A stretch of DNA of 64,000 nt from Acanthosoma haemorrhoidale (taxonomy: Eukaryota > Arthropoda > Insecta > Hemiptera > Acanthosomatidae): NCBI GenBank assembly GCA_930367205.1, contig OV884012.1, positions 35,851,520 through 35,915,519 on the forward strand, written 5' to 3'. Both the position numbers and the translations under genes were made by a program. Below, one piece after another: positions 38,101 through 50,300 of the stretch. Within the stretch, counting starts at the first letter, position 1, and each line of letters starts with the position of its first letter. The notes beneath the pieces were generated by a model. That model made no database searches. It had not been told where the DNA came from and saw only the letters and a list, made by a program, of their open reading frames with translations.

Positions 38101-41100
38101 TGATAAATTGATTGACCTTTAGCACAATGTATTAGTGAATCTATTAGGTAACTTTGCGGCTAAGGGCAAGGATCTGCTTCTAAAAAATTAAAGACAACTA
38201 CATTGTCTTCCCGCAATTAGTCCATTTATACACCCAAGTCCTTTCGGTCCTCTCACACTGTCAGTATCAAGTACTGATATGACTTCTCATACGCGCAATT
38301 TTGGACATATAACTCCTATTAATTATATAAATAAACCTTTAAGTACAATACAGTTTACACCAAATGAAATTAATTACAGTTAGATAACAATAACAAAAAC
38401 AAATTTTGATGTTTGTAGTATCTAGGAACCGGTTATATTAAACGTGGAAAATCTAGAACTTTAAAGATTAAATAGTTTCTGAGTTGTGACTTGAGAAAAC
38501 TTTAAAACGGCGACATGATGCCAACTTTTTAATTGATACTTTTCTTCATACTCGTAATTGTAATTTAATCAACGTAAGTGAGGAATGGAAATTACAGGAG
38601 TGTGGAAAAGGTGAGCGCGAGATCTACGGCAGTTGCTGGACACACGACTAGCGACTTACTGTTCTCAGTTTGAGCGACTCAAGAGTCAAAGGATGCTAGA
38701 ATCTCGCAATATGATTGGTTAATTGGTGAGTAATTACCCACGATTCATAACTTAGCAGGTACCAAGCTTGTTTGAAATTAATTATAAACGAGGCAAAATC
38801 TTTTTAAGTCGCAAGATAAGGCTAAAAGATAATAACACTCTATGTGACCATTTCCAATACGCAGCCAAGTCTTTTACTGAATAAATAATCGGCAATATGC
38901 AATTTCGTCGAAACCTAAAATGATTATAGACCATGTTCGGAAATACGTCGGCAACAACCCTCGTTGGCAACGCTGTTCCACAACAGCAGTGGGTTATTGA
39001 CGAATTGAAGGGCAAATGTTGCTCTCAACTACTGCACAAAACCTATACACCGAGTAACCTCAGGATCGATCAGATGGACTTCATCCGTTTCTTCTACCGT
39101 GCAACCATCTCCACACAGCTGGTACGGATCAACGGCATCAAGGGTGGCTTAACCTGTTGCTGCTAAGTACATTGGCTCAGCTAGATAACTTCTTCCAGAG
39201 TGCGTTTTAAGTAGTTCACTTCGTAACATAAAATATTGAGAAACGAATTAAGTTCAGCTCGATATCTTATTATATACAACCATTTATGAATAAGGCTAAC
39301 TTTATACTTTCAACTAAATTGTACACTCGATGCTAAATAAATATGGCACAAGTCAGGCTCTTTTTTTTCCTTATTACTATTAGGTCGTTACAAAATCACT
39401 TGTGCATAAAACTGTTTTCTTAAAAAAACGTATTTATAGGAACGGTTTTGAATGGCTGTGCAGCGTCATCTTTAAAAGTGTGCCCAATTTGTAATTCATC
39501 TTTAATGGTGAGTAAACTGAACATTTTGGGAGAATAACTGAGCTTAGGTCCTTAAACACATGATAAAGGGCAATGTTTGTCCAGAGTGCTATAGATGTTT
39601 GTATGGCTACCATGTATCTTTTGCTATGAATAAATTCGACAAACAAAAAACAGTGTTATAAATAAATCTTTATTGTCTTCATTTATATATATATATATAT
39701 ACATATATGTACTATACAAAATTGGATTACTTCCTCCGTCCTTCTAAGTATTTCCTACAGGTTACTCAAACATATATATTAAAACACTATGAACAGAAAA
39801 AAATTAAGATAATTCAAAAAATAAAATTTTAAATTCATTATCAAATTTAATTTACAAAAATCATGTGGAGGGGGGTAGGAAACATACTAAACCCATTGGT
39901 GCCCACCCAGAAAATATTACTATTAATTACAGCATACTATAGTAAATGGTGTAAAAATAGATTTAGTTAATATGAACTTCAATTAATTAAATTGAAATCA
40001 AATGAGTTTATGGGGTATTTTCGCCAACGATTGATGTCAGCAGTAAGCCTGAAGACTGACTGACTTTCTCTCAACTATTTTCTCATATTTTACTGGCACA
40101 ATGTGACTTTTCTGGGTTTCAATATAGTTTAGATTTTCTTTTATTTATTTTTTTTTACTTAAACAACACCTTTCTTCTTTACTGACATAATTCCATTCTG
40201 CATTTATATTTTATTTGTTCAAAACATCACAAACTTTCGGCTAGGTCACATACGCAATACTCAATCTTCTTCTACAGAACCAGCCAATCATCACTCAAAA
40301 TTAAAAACTTCTTGTTATTTTAGGTTAATGCACCCAGTCCTGTTTAGCCTGTGCACCCAGTTAGATGAATATATCTTATTGTTTCTTGCTAACTTCCTCC
40401 ACTGGCTCATAGATATCTCAGAACCTTGGCTGAAATAGGCCATTCCATCTTTCTCTATTTGCATTCTTAATTATTTCCTTCTGAGCAAGGATCCCACTGG
40501 CAGAGTAGTCTGCATATGCACTGAATAGCCTTAAACTCCAAATTCTTTGCTCTAGTCAGTTCACAACACACCTCATATTGAATATCAGTTCATAGAAATC
40601 TACTTCCTTTACTCCTTGTTAATTGTCCACCTAAACTACCCTTTGATCTTTCATTTACCATCTTAAATTAATTTAGTTCCTCGGAATGATCACACCATCA
40701 TCTCCAGAGATCTAAATACCAAAATTCCTTTCGATATTATCATATAAACATTTCCTAACCAATCAAGTCCCTTGATCTACGCATTTGATTGATATTTGTA
40801 GCACCTTACTCTCCTAACAGCATTAACACTTGGCTCGATCTGTCCATCATAGATTTCTCAATCTTCATTCATCATCTCAAAACCAATTATCCTACTTATC
40901 CAACAAACTAATATCTATCTCCATACAACATAGTTCCGTTCTTTACTCTAAGAGTTATAACCTACTGTACTTCGATATTATTAAATTAATGGCAACAAGT
41001 ATAAAAAAAATAAAAATAATTTTATTGTTTATTCAATCAATGCAGAAAAATATTCATATTACATATTCAATGGGTCGCAGGAATATACTTTGAAACTGTC

Positions 41101-41318
41101 AGAGCATTGGAGCAATTTTCTTGATACTTAAGATTCCAGATAGATTAACATAACATTACAGCTCTTAGAGATTTGTCAGTACTAGATAAGGATGTACCAT
41201 TGAGAGCCTTAAGTTGTTTACTATACATTATGGGTTCACTGTCATACTTCAAACTGTAAAGTTTTCTTTTTTCAAACAATGCCTAATCTAGAATGATGTA
41301 GCATTTAATGGTTTGCAG
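35134..41318. other. 6.2 kb gap upstream of the anoctamin gene
   Basis: AT-rich DNA with no supported exon except the unrecognised ORF at 38,933-39,166. Any untranslated or extra 5' exon of the anoctamin gene could lie here, but none can be identified. A (TA)n tract occurs near 39,683-39,712, and a GC-richer patch near 38,590-38,760 has no identity. The phrase TTCTGAGTTGTGACTTGAGAAA near 38,475 recurs near 48,352. Confidence 0.35.
38933..39166 (+). CDS. Unrecognised 77-aa ORF in a GC-richer island
   Basis: An ATG in a fair context (GACCATGTTC) opens a 77-codon frame with mixed, protein-like composition. It includes QQQWVIDELKGKC, a central YTPSNLRIDQMDFIRFFY segment and a C-terminal LTCCC. 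The ~240 bp is clearly richer in GC and more evenly codon-balanced than its surroundings. An antisense frame overlaps it, which weakens the case. No homologue was recognised. It could be an exon of a larger gene, a transferred or transposon-derived fragment, or chance. Confidence 0.25.
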   Translation: MFGNTSATTLVGNAVPQQQWVIDELKGKCCSQLLHKTYTPSNLRIDQMDFIRFFYRATISTQLVRINGIKGGLTCCC

Positions 41319-44300
41319 AGAGAAGCGTGGTTGTGTGGTACGGTGTCGAGTCGGAGAGGAATTGGAGAGACAGCCCAAGTCCGCTAAGCCAGGAGGATGG
41401 CATGGCACCTATCAGAGAACTCCGCCTTTCCAAAGGCTCCATACATCCAGGCGGAGCCACACCTCACATCAAGGATGCGTTCGGTAATTATATATTAATT
41501 ACCAATAAAATATATATAATTATTAATTTTATTAATAATATAATTCTAGTACATTACATATATATTTGTAATTTTTAGCAATTAGTGAGTTTTGTTAACA
41601 GGGTTATAAAATAGTAATTATAAGTATAAAACTGTGTTTCTACATAAAAATCAAGCTTTGATTAGAAAAACAGTTTCTTAACCCAACAAATCAAACATAT
41701 ATTCAAACTGTAAAGAGAGGATTTATTAATTAATTTATCCAATAGACTGTACCAACAAAAAACTGATTTGTTTCAGATATGGCTTTCATTATAGCATCAT
41801 CATTTTCATCATCTTACCCATTTATCCAATCAGTGTTGGTTTGTTGCTTCTATCTATTAATTGTGGGTACCTATACCTATAGTTTCTTTATAATTATTGG
41901 TAAAAGCAGGCTTTTTGATAGCCTTCTTTCAGAAGAGATAGTATTTATTTTACATAGTAAGTTAAGGTGTGTATGTGAAATAGAGCCAAACAACTTTTTT
42001 TATAAAACGTTTGTATCCTTAACCCTCTCAATACCAAATTTAAAATAAAGTTTCCTCCTAAGCAAATTTAATGCAAATATGAATTTTTCCAGGTCCAAGA
42101 ACTCAGAACACCAGCCGGGAATGGACTGGCACTCCAATACCAGACTCAATTTCGATACCTGAGTTCAAATCATTTGATCAGTCAGAGGACACTATTGCCA
42201 CTGAAGACTCAGCTGGTGGACTACCTGGTTTAGAAAAAAATGCAGTAACTATTTTTTTAATTATTTCAATAAATTAAATTAAGGAAAAATTATGAATATC
42301 AGCATTTTTCAGATGAAAACACGTGATGTGACAGAAAGTAATCCATTTTTTTATTTCAACAGGACAGAGATAGTTTGTTTTTTCGAGATTGTAAAAGAAG
42401 AATAGATCTTATTATTGTCTATGAAGAAGATGATATTGACCTAGGAGTTTTATCTGAAATTGAAACAATAGGAATGGAAACAAGAAGACAGTTTCATAAA
42501 AATTTAGAAAAAGAAGGCTTAGAATTAGAACTGGAAGGCAAACAGGTAGGTTATTACTCATTATTAAATACTGACCCTATCTGAAATGTGTGCTTGGTTT
42601 GTAATCCATTGCTTTTGACATAGATAGGAAGTTAAACTTCTTAAAACAGAGGGAAATATCACCAAATCCAACTCTAAGTCGTTTTCCCCAAATAGAAATT
42701 CTAAATTTTGCATTTTTTTAAATCTTTTTTTGTAAAATTGTTAAGATAATTATAATGTATTACGTTCTTCAGTGGTATGACAGCCACATGAAGCAGCCCC
42801 TAGCTCCCTCAAGCTCAGTTAGCTGCAAATTTAGTTGTAATCCTTGTCTTCATGAAATCCTCAAAGACACAATCCTTCCATCTTTCCTTCAGTTTTCCAT
42901 GAGGGCTCACACCATTTGCTTCATCATTCCAAATTTTAAACTATTCTGGTTTCTTTCACATGACTTGTCCCATCTGTAAAAGTAACCAAACTACTTAAGA
43001 CAACAAACTCTGATAAAGGACAAAATCAGAAGTTTTCCATGGCTCTCCCACACCTCTGCATTTATTTTAAATTTGAAACCGTCATGCTTTCAAGTTTTGT
43101 CTAAAAATCTTCTTCTTGTATGCAGCAGATCTATTGAGCATCCTGGTTCATGTCTTATCAAACACTGATCAAATTAGAGGTTTGTACAACCAGGTTAGAC
43201 GCGGGGCTCTTTATCAAAATGTAGAGAAGTTTTAAAAGCTTTCTTTAAAGCCAAATTTTAATTGTCATTTCTCATTCTAATTCGGCAAAGGTTTCATTGG
43301 TTTGGGAACCCCGGGGTCTGAAAATGGCGATTTTCTCAACAAGATAATTTACCTACTGCCTAGATTCGCTGTGAGTGGCTTGGATTTGTTTTTTCTTCAT
43401 AAATATTTTTTTTTAAAGTCTGGATACCCACTTTTATACACTCATTTCCTGGGTTGATGAAGCCATCCCTGACCCATTGAAGGGATCTTTTACCAATCAG
43501 CATATCTCATTGTCTAGGCTAACAACTGAACTAGGTATTTTATCCACTATAATAATTCATTTAATTTCACATAATTTGTGATAGAGTAGCAGTCAATGGC
43601 CACCTTTTAAACAGTAGAAGTAGTTTACGACCCCTAAAGAGAAAGAAATGTAAGAATAATACAGGTCTAATCTCCTAAAGATGAAATTCAAACAAATTTC
43701 TTAAAGAAAAAAATTGGATTAATAATATTTAGGCTATAATCAATGAACTGACCTGACTCAAATAATTAAATATCCTTGCTTTACTCAATTTAGTAAAGTT
43801 TGGAATGTAACTTTGTAATGCATTTTTGGGCTACTTTTTTCTAAGCCTACATTAACATTAATTTCTTTACAAGAAGTCACCTTTTAGTACTCAGTTCTGT
43901 TTCATGTTGTCAAACGATTGTTTTTTCATGTCAGGAGTCAACGTAAGAGCTTATATGACTGTTTTGTATTTCAAATCTATTGTATTTATTTTGTAGGCAT
44001 CATTTGATCAGAAGACGTATTTCCTGAAGATGCATGTTCCATGGAAAGTTTTAACAAGATATGCTGAAGTGATGAACATGAAAATGCCAATTAAGGTACA
44101 TGAACATTTCAATTATAAAGAACAATCCATAAATGATCAAGACTTATTAGTTTAATGTTTACAATGCTGAATTAATGATATTCTTTGGAAGGTCATTTAA
44201 TGAGATATTTCTTTGAGCAGGTTGCTACTGAGTTTAAATATAGAAAAGTAATAAATTAGATATAGATCAACATACTGTCATTTAAATATAAAATGGAAAG

Positions 44301-47300
44301 TTTTTATCCATTTACAAGTTTTATTATTTACTATTACTATTTATGGTATCAAACTGTGAGTAATGTACTGCATAATAAATAGATAAAAATATATTTATTA
44401 AAAAAAGCCAATTACCAACTAATAACTTCACAGTTATTAATAATATTCTATTTTTTTATACGATTGTTTTATATGATATTCTTCCTCACAACATTTATCA
44501 GTACCATATATGAATAATTATGTCTTTTCCTGTGTAAAAAAATATTTAATTTATTAATTGTGGTTAATTGCAGAGTTTTAAGCGTCTTTTTCGTGCTGAC
44601 ACTCCTCCCCCTTCTGGCAGAATTATGTCACAACCAAACACTAATAGACGTCCGGTAACAACATACTCAGATGATTTCTTTACTGATCACTTCTAAATTT
44701 TGCTTAGTCTTTTGTTATCATTCTTTGCTTTTTAAATTCAATCATGATCAAAAAGATGATTGATTTTTAAAGTGTTGAGATTTATTTCTCAACTCATGAC
44801 ACATTTTTTGTTCAACAATAGCAATTTGAGTTATTATATGATTATCACTTTCATTGAGGCCGGGAACACAAAGGGTTCTTTCATTACATAAAATTGATAT
44901 TTTTACTTTAATTGTTTAAAATAATGGAATGAATTTTTATCTTGATATTTTTTTTTTATTATGTACATAAATAACTTTTCTGAACAAAAATTGAAATATA
45001 AAGGCAACTAAGACTGTTTTTTGTTCTTTTTTCACCTATATCCACTATTCATCACTGTGTGCCATTCTGTTATAATTGTCTTTATATATCTTTAGTTGAA
45101 TCTATTCTTTAGAATCAACCAATCAGGATTGATAATCAGTGTTTTTTTAATGGGCTATCTAGAACTTTCAAACTCACTCCACATCATTCTTTTACATTTG
45201 TAATAGTTATTAATTTCAGTAAGTTCCAATTATCTAGATTGACATATAGATTTAACCTACATTTAACATAATGGGATAAATTATGACAATATGAAATCTT
45301 TGAAGATCTTTTACTCTACTATGAGGTCTCAAACCGTCCGGCAGCATTGTAAGTACTTGAAAATGGCAGCTGAAAACAATTGTGCAAAAATAAACTTATT
45401 TATTTCGAAAAATTGATTTTTTTTCTCTAAATCTAGTAATAAAAACTTAAAACGAGCCAAAAATCTTTTTAAGTCTTCGTAGGCCTATTTGAACAATGAA
45501 CAAATATGATGATTCCCTAACAAACCCAGGTTAACAGAATTGTAACCTAATTAAATTTGATAGTATAAGAACTTTTATTAAAATATTCCGACCAGTATTA
45601 TTTTGAAGACTAAATGGCCATTATCTTTTTCCTACAGTAAGAATAACTCAATTTTGCAACTGTTTGGTTCATGGAGCATTGACATAATTTTCATTAATGA
45701 TTTATGCAAAACTATAATAGAAGCTTTTTTTTTTTGTGACCCCCTTCCAGAGGATGGTTCCTCAAACAGCGTTTCCCTACAAGCCCATGATGCAGGCTCG
45801 GGGATTGGTTCTCAAGACCATCGTTAATTCGGGGTTTCCCCACAAGTCTGTGGAGCAGACTCTAGGGGCTGTTTTCGATGACTGTGGTGTGCGTTGACCA
45901 ATGCAATTGGGATTATTGCACCAGTCAGCACACCGTAGGTAATTCTATTAAACTCTCTTATTCGCAATCCATTACTCTATTTAAAATAATCTTATCAACT
46001 CCTAGTATAACAATTAACTTACTTCCTTACAACCTACTAATAACAGATATTGCTTACATCCTAATTAGTTTTTACTTTCTATAACCTATTTAAAATTTTA
46101 TCTTACATCTAATTAACTTGCATACAAAAAACAGTTACCTATTTTCTAAGCCTAGTACCTACTTAATACCATGTAACCTAAGTACATTATTATGCATCCC
46201 CATTCAAGTTATTACTTTACATTGACCCAGGACTCACTCATACCTGGTCCTACGCATCAGGGCCTCAACCTCCTTAATCAGCTGAGGACACTCAGTGGCT
46301 CCAGCCTGATGCCTAGCCTCCTCCTCAGAAACCCCAACTCTCATGTAATTTGCACAACGTGAACTTTCATTCTTATGAGCACAATCTTTTGCGATATGCC
46401 CCTCATAGGCACACCCCCTGCAGGGTTCCTGGTACTTAGGACAGGTGGCCTTAGAGTACCCGTAACCCTGGCATTTTAGACAATGGGGGGCGTCCAGGAA
46501 GTCTCTTACAACCAGCCTGTGACATTCCCCCACCCGCAGATCAGCAGTGGTCCTATAATTGGAGCTAACAGCAAATTCATTCTTAAAGTCTAATTAGTTG
46601 TAATAACAATTCAGGCACTCAGTGGTGAAAAGAGTTTGATACACGTTTACCAGATTTGTTTTGCTTTAAAGAAATTTATTTTGAAAATGGTAGGAAATAG
46701 ATTTGCTTTAAATGAAAACAAGGTTTTTCTTCTATGATTATTTATTAATTGCATTTATTTATTTTTTTCAGAGATTTCTTTCAATATCTGTTAAAGCCTG
46801 GGTATGTATATAAGACAGATAAATAAATACAAATATTATAATTATATTTATAAGGTAAATTTACAAAATAAAAGGGATCATCAATGCACTGTTAGTTATA
46901 CTAACATTATTTTTTTTTTTTTTAATATTAACAACAAATAAATATATAATATCCCCAAAACTATACAATACAATACAATTTTTTGCACTAACTATTATTT
47001 CGGGTTTTCATGCATACCCGTGATCTTTGAAAAAGTGTTTGACTACTTGTCATTTTAATAATTAATTTCAATCCAACACAAAAACATTTAAAGAGAAACA
47101 TACGACTTCAGTCCTGGTCTTAACTCCAAACTTCCTCTATGCTGTCATACCGTAAGACTGAAGGAATGTTTGCCCTCTCATGGTAGATGCAAGCTTGTTT
47201 TTTCAATGCCTGCTACACATGTCATACGTCTGGTAAAACATTGGGTCTCTCACTTACCCAGCCATTTCTTCTCTTTTTCAAGCCCTTATTAATACATATT

Positions 47301-50300
47301 TACAACTTTGGATCCAAATAAAATAAAATTAGCTATATTTTTAATAAATATTGACTATACAAATATTATTACAATATAAACAAATTCCATTCAAATTGTT
47401 AAATAAGATGATTATGCATGACATAAGATAATGATAATGACAGGAAGGAGAAGAAAAAATAGCTCCAGAGCCTGAACCCTACACTTTTCCATTGGCAAAA
47501 TTGTTTGAATTGGACCCAAAAGTTATAGCTGAAGAACCATCATTTTACACAGCGACCTTCAGCAAAGACAGAGAAGAACAGTATGTAATAATATTTTAAG
47601 AAACCTATGTTAATTGAAAATTATATTAGAGAGGTAATAATCATATTATGATATTCCAGATTTGTAGTAAAGGATAGAGAAAGTTTTTTTACATCAGCCC
47701 AAAGATCACAAATTGCTTGGCAAATTTTGCTGCGAACCAAATATGATGAAGATAAAAAGGTAACAGAAAATTACCCTTTACTCAGGGTGCTTGTCTCAAC
47801 AAAATGTTTTCTGATTCTTTTTGTTTTTGTATTCATTATAGATTTTTAAAGACAAAATATAATTAATATATAAACGATAAAAAGGGTAAAACCATCTCAC
47901 CAGCTTTCTCACATGGAACAATTTATTTTTGGTTGATCTAACAATTTTTGTTACATTGATTATGAACTAAATTTTATTTTTTAAAATATGTTTGAATGAA
48001 AAAAATGCCGTAAAAAGTGAAGGAACACTAGTGAGATGAGGTCAAGGATTGTGATTGTCTTAAATACATATTGAATGATTGTAAAAAAAAGATACTCGTT
48101 ATCATAAATACTTTATTTTATTGTTAACCTATGTTCCTCAATAAAAATTGCCTTTTCACAACAAATTTCAAATAGCTTAAATATTAATCAAAAAAGACCA
48201 ATTTAAATAAACTGAAGAGATTAAATATGCTTTATCTATTCTTGACTCCTAAAACTCAATTATTCAAAATACCTTTGAATTTATTTTTATTTTAGCATTA
48301 TTATGTGTCCTTAGCCAGAAGGTGATCGTCAGAACTTTAAATCTAACATGGCTTCTGAGTTGTGACTTGAGAAATCATAACATTAAGTGAAAATTAACGG
48401 ACTTTTTTCACATTTAATGTTTTTTGAAAACTATCCTTAGTCATATCATAACCAAAACATATACAGCCCTAATCCAGGATTAGAGCCTCCCCATTAGAAC
48501 TCAGAAATAATTAGTTAATGTTCAAATATTATAGGTTAAAATTATTAAAATAACAATGCTAAAAGTTTAATGGTTGGATTATAGATAGGAATTCGACGCT
48601 TACTCAACAACGGAACATATTTAGGAGTGTTTCCTCTTCATGAAGGAAGTTATGAACATGATGCTGCAGAAGGTGTAGTGTTTGACAGAAGGGTAATTTC
48701 AAAAATAAACTATCTATTTTATTCCTGCATTAACACAACAAACAAAAGCACAAATAGATTCTTTTCATTTCAGCTTCTCTACCTTGAATGGGCTCGAATA
48801 GGAAGGTGGTATAAAAAGCAACCACTATGGTTGGTTCGAAAATATTTTGGAGATAAGATTGCTTTATATTTTGCTTGGCTTGGATTTTATACAGAGATGT
48901 TGATAGCACCTGCTATTGTTGGACTTTTATGTTTCCTATATGGTTTGACTTCCATGGAATCAGCTGATAACATACCAAGGTAAAACACAAAATGTTTATA
49001 ATTACATTTATCACTAATAAAAATATGTATTGGAATTTATATAATTTTTTTTACAGCAAAGAAATATGCGATAGACATGGTCCTGGAAATATAACACTGT
49101 GCCCTCTATGTGATAAAGTTTGTAAATATCAGCAACTGAGCGACTCTTGTGTTTTTTCAAAAATAACTTATTTATTTGACAACCCTGCAACTGTATTTTT
49201 TGCTATTTTTATGTCATTTTGGGGTAATAACAAATTTAATTTTTATACAAACTTTTTCTTTCAATAGTAGAACTAGAATTTAATTCCTTTATATAGTCCA
49301 ACATGAAAAAGAATAGGGTATATAATGATTACAAAGCTGGAGTACTCTTGACTCATGCTTTGCACTGCATTTGTTCCCCATAGTATTTTTTGTGATGTAT
49401 GAATACATGTTGCATTTTGATGACATGTCTAGAAAATGGCAAGGACAATAAATCCCTTTAAGAAAATTTCATCATGAATATTTTAGTGATATTTTGGGTC
49501 CATAAAAAATAATTAAAATTTAAATGCATAATATAATATTGAAAATATTTAGGATGTAGACCATTGAAATAGAACATGGTTCTAGAGCGTTAGGGAGTGC
49601 TTAGGCATATATTTGTTATAGGTATTAGGACAGAATGGTCAGTCGGCGTCAAGACAAATTCTAATTAATAATTCATCGTAATTCATAACTGATATGTATG
49701 TCTTTGTCTTGACGCCAACTGACTATGTTTCGCAATGTTAAAATCAACAGTTATAACCTAATATACAACATAATTATGTTTATATGAACTTATGTTCTTC
49801 CCCTATTGCCTTTTCTTTCTAATATAAAATTTCCTTTGAGTTTTTCAATCTAGTGTAAAAAAATTGTTTAATTTATTAAATTATAAATAGCTTTAAATTT
49901 GATAATAAGCTAATTTGTAGCGACTACATTTCTTGAGCTTTGGAAAAGAAGACAAGCAGTCATAGCTTGGGAATGGGACCTTCAATATACAGAAGAAGAT
50001 GAAGAACCAAGACCTGAATTTGAATCATCAGTTAACACTTTCCGCACAAATCCTGTAACCAGAAGAAAAGAACCTTATATGCCACCTATGCAAAAAGCTT
50101 GGAAATTCGTAATCACTATATCAACAGTATTTTTTATGGTAATAACAATAACACAATGATAGTGATAATATAATTTTAATAATAAATTTAAGTTTAATGA
50201 TTGTATTTTTTCTCATAGATTTTAGTCGTCTGTGCTGCAGTGTTGGGAACTATTGTGTACAGGTTATCAATAGTGACAGTGATCTATGAAGGAGGCAATT

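Noticed and set aside
41779..42048. ORF just upstream of anoctamin exon 2 as an alternative first exon
   Set aside because: It has an ATG and a hydrophobic run but no donor in phase with exon 2 that I could support, while the 41,402-41,483 exon joins in phase.
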